Source: Leifsonia sp. AK011
GTDB taxonomy: Bacteria; Actinomycetota; Actinomycetes; Actinomycetales; Microbacteriaceae
Assembly (NCBI RefSeq): GCF_013410945.1
Contig: NZ_JACCCH010000001.1
Location: 2,728,001 to 2,792,000 of the forward strand
DNA length: 64,000 bases
Reading direction: 5' to 3'
This document shows positions 44,598 through 52,391 of this stretch, one piece after another. The notes beneath the pieces are model-generated. The model did no database searches. It saw only the letters and a program-made list of their open reading frames with translations, and was not told the DNA's origin. How positions within the stretch are numbered: the stretch's first letter is position 1; every line of letters starts with the position of its first letter. A program made the translations under genes and the position numbers.

Positions 44598-45586
44598 CCA
44601 GCGGCGATGAACTCCTGGAGGCGGCCCGGCAGGTCGCGCTGGAACTGCGCACAGCTCGCCTGATCGCCGTCGAGCACGAGTGGTCCGCCGACTGAGATCA
44701 ATGCACCCTCGATGGAGACCAGCGCCGCGCAGGCCTCTCCCGATGCGACCAGTGCCTTGTCGGTGCCGGGGATCTCGATGGGTTCCCACCTGCCCATCTC
44801 CTTGCCGGCGCTGGGCAGCGCGGCGACGATATCGCCCATGGCCCACTCGCCATCGGCGAGCGAACCAAATACCCACTGATCCGCAAGGAAGCATCGGGTG
44901 AAGGGAGCGCGCTCGATCGCGTAGTCGGATTGGTAGTCAACCGACGATGGCGCGCCCTCACCCTCGTCGCACGCCGCGGCACGGAAGCCGGTTCCGGGCG
45001 CCTCCCACGGCGGGTTCGAAGGACCGGCCGTGTTCAGCCGTTCCGCCAGAGTCGACCCGAGCTCGGCGAAGAGGCTCGAGGCCGCAGCACTGGTTCGCTC
45101 GGCGGGCGCCTCGGCGTCATGGGCGGATGCCACGAACCAGTACTCGCCCGCGAGCTGGTCGGTGGTGCAGCGGATCAGCGGCTGCACTCCGTCGCATCCC
45201 TCGCTGTAGTGCTCAGTCTCGGGCGACGCGAAGTCCTCCGCGGCCCCCGACAGCACTGAGACCGTGAGGGTCGAGGGCAGCGCAGTGGACCCCTCCGGTG
45301 ACCACGCACACGTGAGCATGCCCGCCTGCGCCTCAGCTGCCCCCGCGAGCCCAGTACGGGTGTAGACGGGATCACGCAGGGTGACCGGCCTCTGCACTGC
45401 CTCGGACGCCTCGGCGTCGGTGAGCAGTTCCTCACAGGTCAGGGGAACCGTTGAGGTTGGCACCGCAGCCGCAGTGGGCGTGGGAGACGGGGTCGCCGTG
45501 GGCGTTGGCGTGGGCTCCGGTTGTGGGGTGGCCGTGCACCCAGCCAGGAGGAGCACAGTCAGGGCAGCTATCGCAAGGGGTCGCAT
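44594..45586 (-). CDS. Putative lipoprotein, unknown function
   Basis: A 330-aa secreted lipoprotein: signal MRPLAIAALTVLLLAGC with lipobox LLAGC, a Pro/Thr-rich tether (TPQPEPTPTPTATPSPTPT), then a globular domain with six or more cysteines (LTCEEL; MLTCAW; EGCDG; LIRCTT; AACDEG; TRCFL), probably disulfide-bonded. No family is recognised. The ATG is chosen because TATGCT lies six bases upstream. It is convergent with the GlxA-type gene, with overlapping stops. Confidence 0.78.
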   Translation of the reverse strand: MRPLAIAALTVLLLAGCTATPQPEPTPTPTATPSPTPTAAAVPTSTVPLTCEELLTDAEASEAVQRPVTLRDPVYTRTGLAGAAEAQAGMLTCAWSPEGSTALPSTLTVSVLSGAAEDFASPETEHYSEGCDGVQPLIRCTTDQLAGEYWFVASAHDAEAPAERTSAAASSLFAELGSTLAERLNTAGPSNPPWEAPGTGFRAAACDEGEGAPSSVDYQSDYAIERAPFTRCFLADQWVFGSLADGEWAMGDIVAALPSAGKEMGRWEPIEIPGTDKALVASGEACAALVSIEGALISVGGPLVLDGDQASCAQFQRDLPGRLQEFIAAG

Positions 45587-45592
45587 AGCGCC

Positions 45593-45635
45593 AGCATAGG
45601 GTGAGAATGTGTCACCGATTGATAACATCGATAAC
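45593..45635 (-). promoter_or_regulatory. Promoter region of the lipoprotein gene
   Basis: TATGCT (45593-45598 on the minus strand) six bases before the ATG. GATAAC occurs twice, at 45621-45626 and 45630-45635 (direct repeat, 9-bp period), around the expected -35. Confidence 0.45.
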
Positions 45636-45670
45636 GTGATCACAACGCCTGGTTAGGCGCGCTGCGCCAC

Positions 45671-46846
45671 TCAGACGGTTGTCGCCACCACGAGTTGACC
45701 GGTGCCCTCGACGGTGAGATCGCCCTCGTCCGGGGTCACGTAGACCGCCTCGCCCCGGGACAGCGTCACGGAGTCGCGACCGGAGATCATGAACGACCCG
45801 GAGACGCACAGCGCGATCGCGGGACCGTCCAGGGGGCACGGGCCATCACCTTCGAACTCGATGAGCTCGAAGGACGCATCCTCCGGTCGGAACACCCGCA
45901 CATCGGGAACAGGCACCTCCGGCACGAGGTACGGCGCGGAGCGCGGCGTGAAGTCGAGGACGGAGAGCAACTCCGCGACATCCACGTGCTTGGGTGTGAG
46001 GCCGCCGCGGAGCACATTGTCCGACGCCTCCATGAGCTCGATGCCCACGCCGTGCAGGTAGGCGTGGATGTTGCCGGCCGGCAGGTACAGCGCCTCGCCC
46101 TTCGCGAGCGTCACCTCGTGGAGCATGAGGCTGATCGCGATGCCCGGGTCACCGGGGTAGAGAGCGGCGAGCTCCGCCTGCACGGGAAAGTCGTCAGCGT
46201 TCCTGCTGGCCACGTGGGACACCGCCGTGATGACGTCGTCGACGCCCGTGGTGAGCGACAGCAGCCATGCGAAGGCTGCCCTGAGCGATTCGTCATCGCC
46301 GAGACGATCGAGCATGCGAGCGAGGGCCCGCTGCTCCTCGGGATGCGCGAGCGCGCTCATCCGCTCCAGGGAGGCACGTGTCTCTTCGGAGGCCTGAAAC
46401 CCGCAGAGGGCATCGAAGGTGTCACTCACGGCAAGGATGAGCTCGGGCTTGGCGTGCGGGTCCTTGTACGAGCGGTGCGGTGCATCCAGCGGGATGCCCG
46501 CCGCGTTCTCGCGCGCGAAGCCCTCCTGGGCCTGTTCCGTCGTGGGGTGCGCCTGGAGCGAGAGCGGGCCGCCAGCGGCGAGCACTTTGAGTAGGAACGG
46601 CAGGCGCCCCTCACGGTGCGCGCCGACGCGCTTGGTCGGGTCGGCGGCGATCCACTCGGCGAGATCGACGGATGCTGCGGCATCCGTTCCACCCACGCCG
46701 ATCACGCGGCTCGGAGACCCGTGGTGCGCCCCCAGCCACAGCTCGGCCTCCGGCCTGGTGGACTCCGCGTGGCCGAACAGGCGCGAGATCGCGCCGACGC
46801 CTCCCCACGCGTAGTCACGTGCCTCGTTGGTGATGCCTACAAACAT
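45671..46846 (-). CDS. manA: Mannose-6-phosphate isomerase, class I
   Basis: A 391-aa type I phosphomannose isomerase, interconverting fructose-6-P and mannose-6-P. Zinc ligands are in LQAHPTTEQA (Gln/His), PHAKPELILAV (Glu) and LYLPAGNIHAYLHG (His). ELWLGAHHGSPS and LMEASDNVLRGGLTPKHVD are family blocks. The ATG at 46846 follows GGGGAG by nine bases; a GTG nine bases earlier is in frame. It would supply mannose-6-P for GDP-mannose and so for the Gmd/Fcl steps of the polysaccharide cluster. Confidence 0.95.
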   Translation of the reverse strand: MFVGITNEARDYAWGGVGAISRLFGHAESTRPEAELWLGAHHGSPSRVIGVGGTDAAASVDLAEWIAADPTKRVGAHREGRLPFLLKVLAAGGPLSLQAHPTTEQAQEGFARENAAGIPLDAPHRSYKDPHAKPELILAVSDTFDALCGFQASEETRASLERMSALAHPEEQRALARMLDRLGDDESLRAAFAWLLSLTTGVDDVITAVSHVASRNADDFPVQAELAALYPGDPGIAISLMLHEVTLAKGEALYLPAGNIHAYLHGVGIELMEASDNVLRGGLTPKHVDVAELLSVLDFTPRSAPYLVPEVPVPDVRVFRPEDASFELIEFEGDGPCPLDGPAIALCVSGSFMISGRDSVTLSRGEAVYVTPDEGDLTVEGTGQLVVATTV

Positions 46847-46962
46847 CCGCCCCACTCCCCTGTACGCATTGGATCACCCTAACAACGGTGTGGAAACGGC
46901 AGGCTGCACGCTGGTTGAGTAACGCCTGCGACATTCGTCGACCCCACGCAACGGAGCTCACC

Positions 46963-48144
46963 ATGACCTTCCCCACCCTCGATAGTGACTTCTACGGCTT
47001 CGAGAGCCGCCTCACCGCACCGGAGCTCGACAAGCTCGTCGCGCTCCGCGAGTTCCTCGATGCGACGGTGCGACCCGTGGCCAACGGGCTGTGGGAGCGC
47101 GCCGAGATGTTCGGCCCGGAGGTGCACCAGGGTCTCGCGGATCTCGGCATCTACGGACTCGCCTGGGAGGAGACCCGCCCGTTCGAGAACTCCGCGGTGT
47201 TCCGCGGGTGGGTGGCTCTGGAACTGGCAAGGGTCGACGCGAGCGCAGCCACCCTGGTGGGCGTGCAGAACGGTCTCGCGATGGGCGCGATCGCCCAGTG
47301 CGGCTCGCCGGAGCAGCGCGCTGAATGGCTTCCGCGCCTGGCATCCGCTGAGCTCCTCGGTGCGTTCGGACTGACGGAGCCACTCTCCGGTTCGGACTCC
47401 GCGCAGGGTCTGCGCACGGTCGCCCGCCGCGACGGCGACACCTGGATTCTCAACGGGTCGAAGCGCTGGATCGGCAACGGGTCGATCGGCGACGTCACGG
47501 TGATCTGGGCGAAGGACGCCGAGGACGGGCAGGTCAAGGGATTCATCGTTCCGCAGGACTCCCCCGGCTACGAGGCCACCTCGATCGCCGGCAAGGGCTC
47601 GCTGCGGATCATCCAGAACGCGGACATCACCCTCACGGATGTCGTCGTGCCGGAGTCGAACCGCCTGCAGAACGCGAACTCGTTCCGCGACACCGCCGCC
47701 GTGCTGCGCCTCACCCGCGCCGAGGTCGCCTGGGCCGCGGTCGGCAATTCCATCCAGGCCTACGAGGCGGCGGTCGCCTACGCCAAGGAGCGCGTGCAGT
47801 TCGGCAAGCCGATCGCCTCGCACCAGCTCATCCAGGAGCTGCTCGCCAAGAGCCTCGGCAACATCACCGCGTCGATCGCGATGGTCACGCGCGTCTCCGA
47901 GATGCTCGACGAGGGCACGCAGGGTGACCAGCACTCGGCACTCGCCAAGGAGTTCACGACGAGTCGCATGCGCGAGACCGTCGCCTGGTGCCGCGAGGCG
48001 CTCGGCGGCAACGGCATCGTGCTCGACTACGGGGCGATGCGCCCGTTCGCGGATGCCGAGGCGCTCTACTCCTACGAGGGCACGCGCGAGATGAACACGC
48101 TCATCGTGGGTCGGGCGATCACCGGCAAGGCCGCGTTCGTCTAG
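46963..48144 (+). CDS. Acyl-CoA dehydrogenase, glutaryl-CoA dehydrogenase-like
   Basis: A 393-aa flavoprotein. It has the FAD/substrate signature FGLTEPLSGSDSAQGL, then WILNGSKRWIGNGSIGD, and the catalytic Glu in YSYEGTREMNTLIVGRAITG. The last block resembles glutaryl-CoA dehydrogenase (YEGTHDIH-LILGRA). The CoA ester used is not certain. The ATG at 46963 has ACGGAG six bases upstream. The 116-bp gap to divergent manA has no clear operator. Its stop overlaps the convergent SDR gene by four bases (CTAG). Confidence 0.88.
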   Translation: MTFPTLDSDFYGFESRLTAPELDKLVALREFLDATVRPVANGLWERAEMFGPEVHQGLADLGIYGLAWEETRPFENSAVFRGWVALELARVDASAATLVGVQNGLAMGAIAQCGSPEQRAEWLPRLASAELLGAFGLTEPLSGSDSAQGLRTVARRDGDTWILNGSKRWIGNGSIGDVTVIWAKDAEDGQVKGFIVPQDSPGYEATSIAGKGSLRIIQNADITLTDVVVPESNRLQNANSFRDTAAVLRLTRAEVAWAAVGNSIQAYEAAVAYAKERVQFGKPIASHQLIQELLAKSLGNITASIAMVTRVSEMLDEGTQGDQHSALAKEFTTSRMRETVAWCREALGGNGIVLDYGAMRPFADAEALYSYEGTREMNTLIVGRAITGKAAFV

Positions 48145-49070
48145 ATCGAGAAGCTCACGCCCGCGAGCTGTTCGAGCTCCCGCCAGAGGCGAGTCGCGAG
48201 TTCGGGGTCCGGATCCGCGGTGTGCGGGTACGGCTCGACGGCGACGGGCACTCCCCGCCTCCCCTCCCTCGGCGCGTAGTACTGGCCGCCCGTTGCGGAG
48301 GGGTCGACGAGGGCGCGCACGCCCGACCACGCCGCAGAGTCCTTGCCCTGAGCCCACGGCGTGTAGGGGTTACGCCGGTACGGAACGGTCGAGTCGCGAA
48401 TACCAGCGCGCTCCGGAGTCTTAGCGTCGACACCGACACCGGGACGCGTGACGATGGATGCCACGGGCAGGCCGGCCGCACGCAGCCGCCGGTCCAGCTC
48501 GAACGCGAAGATCTCCGTGACCGTCTTCGCCTTCGTGTAGGCACGCACGCCGATGCGGGGTGTGGAACTGAGGTCCGAGGCATCCGTGGGGAAGAGGCCG
48601 ACGAAGCCGGTGGAGGTGTGAACGACGCGCGCGACAGAGTCCCGAGCGGAAGCACCGGACGCGAGGGCGGGTAGGAGGCGAGCCAGGAGCGCGACATTCG
48701 CGACCGTGTGGGCTCCGAGGATGAGCGGAAGGCTGTCGACGGTCTTCGCCCTGGCCGAGAGTTCCATTGGTCCCCCGTTGAGCAGGATGCCGTCGAGCCG
48801 CGGGAGCGCCGCAAGCTCATCCGCCGCTGCCGCTACCGAGTCGAGTGAGGCGAGGTCGATAGTCACAGGAAGCGTCACGGCACCCGGCACATGGTGCCGG
48901 AGGGTGTCGGCAGCGACGTCGATCTTGGCCGCAGAGCGCGAGGCGAGCACCACCTCCGCACCCGCAGCAGCGAGCTGCTCTGCGGCGAAGTAGCCGATAC
49001 CGGCCGTTGCGCCGGTGACGGCATAAACGCGGCCGCGAAGGTCGGGCAGGTGTTCGGGGTCCCAGGTCAT
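48141..49070 (-). CDS. Short-chain dehydrogenase, retinol/protochlorophyllide-reductase-like
   Basis: A 309-aa SDR: YAVTGATAGIGYFAAEQLAAAG (cofactor loop TGxxxGIG), ASRS with Arg suggesting NADP(H), Ser in VVHTSTGFVG and catalytic YTKAK. The usual NNAG is LNGG here. The substrate is unknown. GAGGAG lies five bases before the ATG. Two CGGAT-N5-ATCCG operators lie in the gap to the divergent tetR, so expression is most likely inducer-dependent. Confidence 0.85.
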   Translation of the reverse strand: MTWDPEHLPDLRGRVYAVTGATAGIGYFAAEQLAAAGAEVVLASRSAAKIDVAADTLRHHVPGAVTLPVTIDLASLDSVAAAADELAALPRLDGILLNGGPMELSARAKTVDSLPLILGAHTVANVALLARLLPALASGASARDSVARVVHTSTGFVGLFPTDASDLSSTPRIGVRAYTKAKTVTEIFAFELDRRLRAAGLPVASIVTRPGVGVDAKTPERAGIRDSTVPYRRNPYTPWAQGKDSAAWSGVRALVDPSATGGQYYAPREGRRGVPVAVEPYPHTADPDPELATRLWRELEQLAGVSFSI

Positions 49071-49085
49071 TTGTTCTCCTCTAAT

Positions 49086-49100
49086 CGGATAAGCAATCCG
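49086..49100. promoter_or_regulatory. TetR operator A
   Basis: CGGAT-N5-ATCCG, first of two copies in the SDR/tetR gap; its centre is 32 bp from operator B. Confidence 0.7.
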
Positions 49101-49114
49101 GTTAAGAGTAGACC

Positions 49115-49135
49115 AAGCGGATGAAACATCCGCTT
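49115..49135. promoter_or_regulatory. TetR operator B
   Basis: A perfect palindrome with 9-bp arms (AAGCGGATG and CATCCGCTT) around AAA, containing CGGAT-N5-ATCCG. It ends four bases before the tetR -10. Confidence 0.75.
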
Positions 49136-49139
49136 CGGC

Positions 49140-49145
49140 TACGAT
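49140..49145 (+). promoter_or_regulatory. -10 box of the second TetR gene
   Basis: TACGAT six bases before the ATG at 49152, leaderless spacing. Confidence 0.55.
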
Positions 49146-49151
49146 GGTGCC

Positions 49152-49718
49152 ATGACCCGCCTCCGCTCCGACGCAGCGCGATCACGGGCGACGATCCTCG
49201 AAACCGCCCGAGCCGTGCCGGTCGCCGACCTGCGACTCAACGATCTCGCGCGGGATGCAGGGCTCGGAGTGGGCACGGTGTACCGCCACTTCCCCACAGT
49301 TGCCTCGCTCGTCGAGGCGCTGAACACCGACGCGCTGGAGCAACTCATCGAACTCGCGCGCGCGGCATCCGAGATCGACGACCCCGGCGAGGCGGTCGCG
49401 ACACTCGTTCGCGACTCGGTGGGCGTGCAGCTGCAGCACGACGGGCTGCAGGCGACCCTCGTGTCCGCGGATGTCTCCCCCACCGTGAGCGCACTGCGGG
49501 ACGAGCTCCTGACTGCGGCAGGCGTGGTGCTCGATCGGGCGGTGCGCAGCGGCGCGGTGAGCGAGAGGATCACGATCGGCCACGTGCAGCGTCTCGTGTG
49601 CGGCGTCGAGCATGCTGTGCGACTGGGCGACGGCGCCGACCGCGAGCTCCTCCTCGACGTGATGCTCGCGGGCCTGCTCTCGTCCGGCGGCAACGGGGCG
49701 ACAGAAGCCCGCCGTTAG
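49152..49718 (+). CDS. TetR-family transcriptional regulator
   Basis: A 188-aa regulator. The HTH includes RATILETARAVPVADLRLNDL, ARDAGLGVGTVYRHFPTVASLVEA, and the C-terminal part has LQHDGLQATLVSADVSP. Its position and two flanking operators point to control of itself and of the divergent SDR gene. Its stop codon TAG is the first half of the -10 box TAGACT of the next gene, a glycosyltransferase. Confidence 0.9.
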   Translation: MTRLRSDAARSRATILETARAVPVADLRLNDLARDAGLGVGTVYRHFPTVASLVEALNTDALEQLIELARAASEIDDPGEAVATLVRDSVGVQLQHDGLQATLVSADVSPTVSALRDELLTAAGVVLDRAVRSGAVSERITIGHVQRLVCGVEHAVRLGDGADRELLLDVMLAGLLSSGGNGATEARR

Positions 49719-49721
49719 ACT
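49716..49721 (+). promoter_or_regulatory. -10 box of the GT4 gene, sharing the TetR stop codon
   Basis: TAGACT seven bases before the GTG at 49729. Its TAG is the stop codon of the TetR gene. Confidence 0.5.
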
Positions 49722-49728
49722 CATCCGC

Positions 49729-50844
49729 GTGCCCGGCCTGATCGCCCACGAGTGGATCGAACCGTTCGGTGGCTCCGAGAATGTGCTCGAGGCCATCGCT
49801 GCGGAGTTTCCGGATGCCCCGATACTCACGCCCTGGACGAATGCACCGCACCGCTTCCCGGATCGCGATGTGCGCGAGTTGTGGCTCGCCCGCTCGCCGC
49901 TCCGCGGCCGTAAGGCGCTCGCCATGCCCGCCCTCGCGGCGGCCTGGCGCACCGCGATCGACCCGCACGAGCAGCTCGACTGGGTCATCGCGAGCTCGCA
50001 CTCGTTCTCCCACCACCTCAAACCCCGCGGGGCCTCCAGGGACGCCGCCAAGCTCGTCTACGCCTACACACCTGCCCGCTACCTGTGGACGCCGGAGCTC
50101 GACGATCGTGGCTCAGGTCTCGCGGCGCGGCTCGGGGCGACGGCGCTGCGGCCGATCGACCGCCGCAGGGCAGGCGAGGCAACGGCGATCGCGGGCATCA
50201 GCCGTTTCGTGGCCGACCGGATCGCCGCGACGTGGGAGCAGGATGCCACGGTCATCTACCCGCCCGTCGAGGTGGAGCGCCTCCGTGCCGTGGCCGACTG
50301 GCGCACCGAACTCGACGCACGGGAACTCGACATACTCGCGAGACTCCCGGAGACCTTCGTGCTCGGGGCCTCGCGGTTCATCCCGTACAAGCGGCTCGAC
50401 CTCGTGATCGATGCCGGGCAAGCGAGTGGGCTGCCGGTTGTGCTGGCCGGCGCTGGACCGGAGGAGCAGCGGCTGCGTGCTCGTGCTGAGGCGGCATCCG
50501 TGCCCGTGACCTTCGTGATCGAGCCGCGGGATGCCCTGCTGTATGCGCTCTACCAGGCCGCCGCGGTCTTCGTCTTTCCCCCCGTCGAGGATTTCGGGAT
50601 CATGCCGATCGAGGCCATGGCGCTCGGGACACCCGTCGCCGCCAACCGAGTGGGGGGCTCGGCGGAGACGGTGGGGGCCGGTGTCTCGGGCGTGCACTTC
50701 GACTCGGGGGACGCGGCATCCGTCACGCGAGCCATCGAGGCGGCGGCGGCGCTTCCGCGGCAGGGCGTCACTGACTGGGCAACGCAGTTCTCACGCGAAC
50801 GGTTCGGGGCGGAACTGCGGGAGTGGGTGACCCGGAACAGCTAG
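49729..50844 (+). CDS. Glycosyltransferase family 4
   Basis: A 371-aa GT-B enzyme. The acceptor side carries IAHEWIEPFGGSENVLEAIA (G-G loop). The donor side has YIPYKRLDL-like FIPYKRLDLVIDAG, VLAGAGPEEQRLR and the EX7E region VEDFGIMPIEAMALGTPVAA. These retaining enzymes use GDP- or UDP-sugars; Gmd/Fcl products nearby make a GDP-sugar plausible. It opens the polysaccharide cluster and ends overlapping the convergent priming transferase by CTAG. Leaderless start by -10 spacing. Confidence 0.9.
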   Translation: MPGLIAHEWIEPFGGSENVLEAIAAEFPDAPILTPWTNAPHRFPDRDVRELWLARSPLRGRKALAMPALAAAWRTAIDPHEQLDWVIASSHSFSHHLKPRGASRDAAKLVYAYTPARYLWTPELDDRGSGLAARLGATALRPIDRRRAGEATAIAGISRFVADRIAATWEQDATVIYPPVEVERLRAVADWRTELDARELDILARLPETFVLGASRFIPYKRLDLVIDAGQASGLPVVLAGAGPEEQRLRARAEAASVPVTFVIEPRDALLYALYQAAAVFVFPPVEDFGIMPIEAMALGTPVAANRVGGSAETVGAGVSGVHFDSGDAASVTRAIEAAAALPRQGVTDWATQFSRERFGAELREWVTRNS

Positions 50845-52310
50845 TGGGCGCCGATGCGCAGCAGCACGACGCGCGCCGTGCGGAAGAGGATCACGAAGTC
50901 ATCGGTCAGTGACCAGTTCTCGACGTAGTACAGGTCGAGGCGCACCGCCTCCTCCCACGTGAGGTCGGACCGGCCACTGATCTGCCAGAGACCCGTGATG
51001 CCGGGCTTGACGAGCAGGCGCCGCGCCGCTTCATCCGTGTACAGCGCGACCTCGGCGGCGATCTGCGGGCGCGGACCGACGAGGCTCATGTCGCCCTTGA
51101 TCACGTTGAACAGCTGGGGCAGCTCGTCGAGCGATGTGCTCCGCAGGAAGCGGCCGAGGCGGGTGACTCTCGGGTCGTCGCGGATCTTGAAGAGCGGCCT
51201 GCCCGCGAGATCGCGTTCGGCGAGGAGGTCCATGAGTTCCTCGTGCGCACCCACCGTCATCGTGCGGAACTTGAAGATCCGGAAGAGTCGCCCGCCGAGC
51301 CCCACGCGCTCCTGCGTGAAGAAGATCGGGCCGCGCGTGGTGACCTTCACGGCGATCGCGATCGCGACCAGCACGGGAGAGAGCAGGATCGTGAGGACGA
51401 TGGCTGCCGAGAAGTCGAAGAGCCCCTTGATGACCTTCGCGCCACCCTCGTAGCTCGGCGACTCCACGTAGATGAGCGGGAGACCTGCGACGAGACGGGT
51501 GTGGATGCGCGTGCCGGCGATGTCCGTGATCGAGGGCGCGACCATGAGCTCGATGCCGGTGCGCTCCAGTTGCCAGCTGATGCTGCGCACCGCACTCGGC
51601 GGCAACCCGTGGGATCCCGCGAGCGCCACCACGTGGGCGTCGGTCTCACGGATGACGGCGGTCAGGTCGCCGAGGGAGTGGAAGACGGGGACGCCGAGCC
51701 CCGCGATGCTCTCCGGCGTGTCATCCCGACCCGTGAGCACCACGCCGACCACCTCGTACCCGGCGTAGGCGTGGCGCCGGAGCTCGCCGGCCAGTTCCAT
51801 CACGGAGTCCGGCGAACCGACGATGAGCAGACGGACGAGGTAGAGCCCCGTGTAGCGCTTCTCCCGAAGCCACTGGCGCCACCCCCAGCGACCGAGGAGG
51901 ATCAGGAAAAGCCCAACGGGGAATGCCGTGATGATGTACCCGCGGGCCACGTCGACGAGCAGCAGGAGGCTCACGATCGCGACGAGTCCGAAGAGCCTCA
52001 CGGTGGCGTCCCCGGTTCGCGCGTACTCCTGCAGGCCCGAGCCGACGATTCGGGCGTCCCTCGTCCCGAACACGTTGAGGAAGATCAACCAGCTGACGGC
52101 GAGCACGACGCTCACGGTCAGGTACTCGACCTCCACGGGCACGGCGTGCGGCAGGCCCGCGAGCTCCACGCGCCGGGTTCCGAACCAGAGCAGGTGGGAT
52201 CCGCCGACGGCGATGAGAATCGCGAGCGAGTCGGAGAACACGAGCCGTCGCGTGTACATGCGCACCCAGGGCGCGCGCGATCGGCGCTCGGGAGTAGCGG
52301 GATGCACCAT
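50841..52310 (-). CDS. Polyprenyl-phosphate sugar-1-phosphate transferase (WbaP/CpsE type priming enzyme)
   Basis: A 489-aa protein with four N-terminal helices (residues about 22-160), a Rossmann-like cytoplasmic middle (LIVGSPDSVMELAGELRRHA) and the C-terminal bacterial sugar transferase domain. The latter has GPIFFTQERVGLGG, FRIFKFRTM, STSLDELPQLFNVIKGDMSL and VGPRPQ. It transfers hexose-1-phosphate to undecaprenyl phosphate, starting repeat-unit synthesis. No good Shine-Dalgarno is seen; TATGAT is about 50 bases upstream. It is divergent from the ligase-like genes. Confidence 0.93.
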   Translation of the reverse strand: MVHPATPERRSRAPWVRMYTRRLVFSDSLAILIAVGGSHLLWFGTRRVELAGLPHAVPVEVEYLTVSVVLAVSWLIFLNVFGTRDARIVGSGLQEYARTGDATVRLFGLVAIVSLLLLVDVARGYIITAFPVGLFLILLGRWGWRQWLREKRYTGLYLVRLLIVGSPDSVMELAGELRRHAYAGYEVVGVVLTGRDDTPESIAGLGVPVFHSLGDLTAVIRETDAHVVALAGSHGLPPSAVRSISWQLERTGIELMVAPSITDIAGTRIHTRLVAGLPLIYVESPSYEGGAKVIKGLFDFSAAIVLTILLSPVLVAIAIAVKVTTRGPIFFTQERVGLGGRLFRIFKFRTMTVGAHEELMDLLAERDLAGRPLFKIRDDPRVTRLGRFLRSTSLDELPQLFNVIKGDMSLVGPRPQIAAEVALYTDEAARRLLVKPGITGLWQISGRSDLTWEEAVRLDLYYVENWSLTDDFVILFRTARVVLLRIGAH

Positions 52311-52360
52311 TGCAGGGACTCTTCTTCTGGGTGGGCCGGGGTCACGACTTGTCCACCATG

Positions 52361-52385
52361 ATCATAGGTTGCCGTCGTCTAGCCT
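52361..52385. promoter_or_regulatory. Back-to-back promoters of priming transferase and ligase
   Basis: TATGAT at 52361-52366 (minus strand, priming transferase) and TAGCCT at 52380-52385 (plus strand, six bases before the ligase ATG). The two -10 boxes are 13 bp apart. Confidence 0.5.
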
Positions 52386-52391
52386 TACGGA

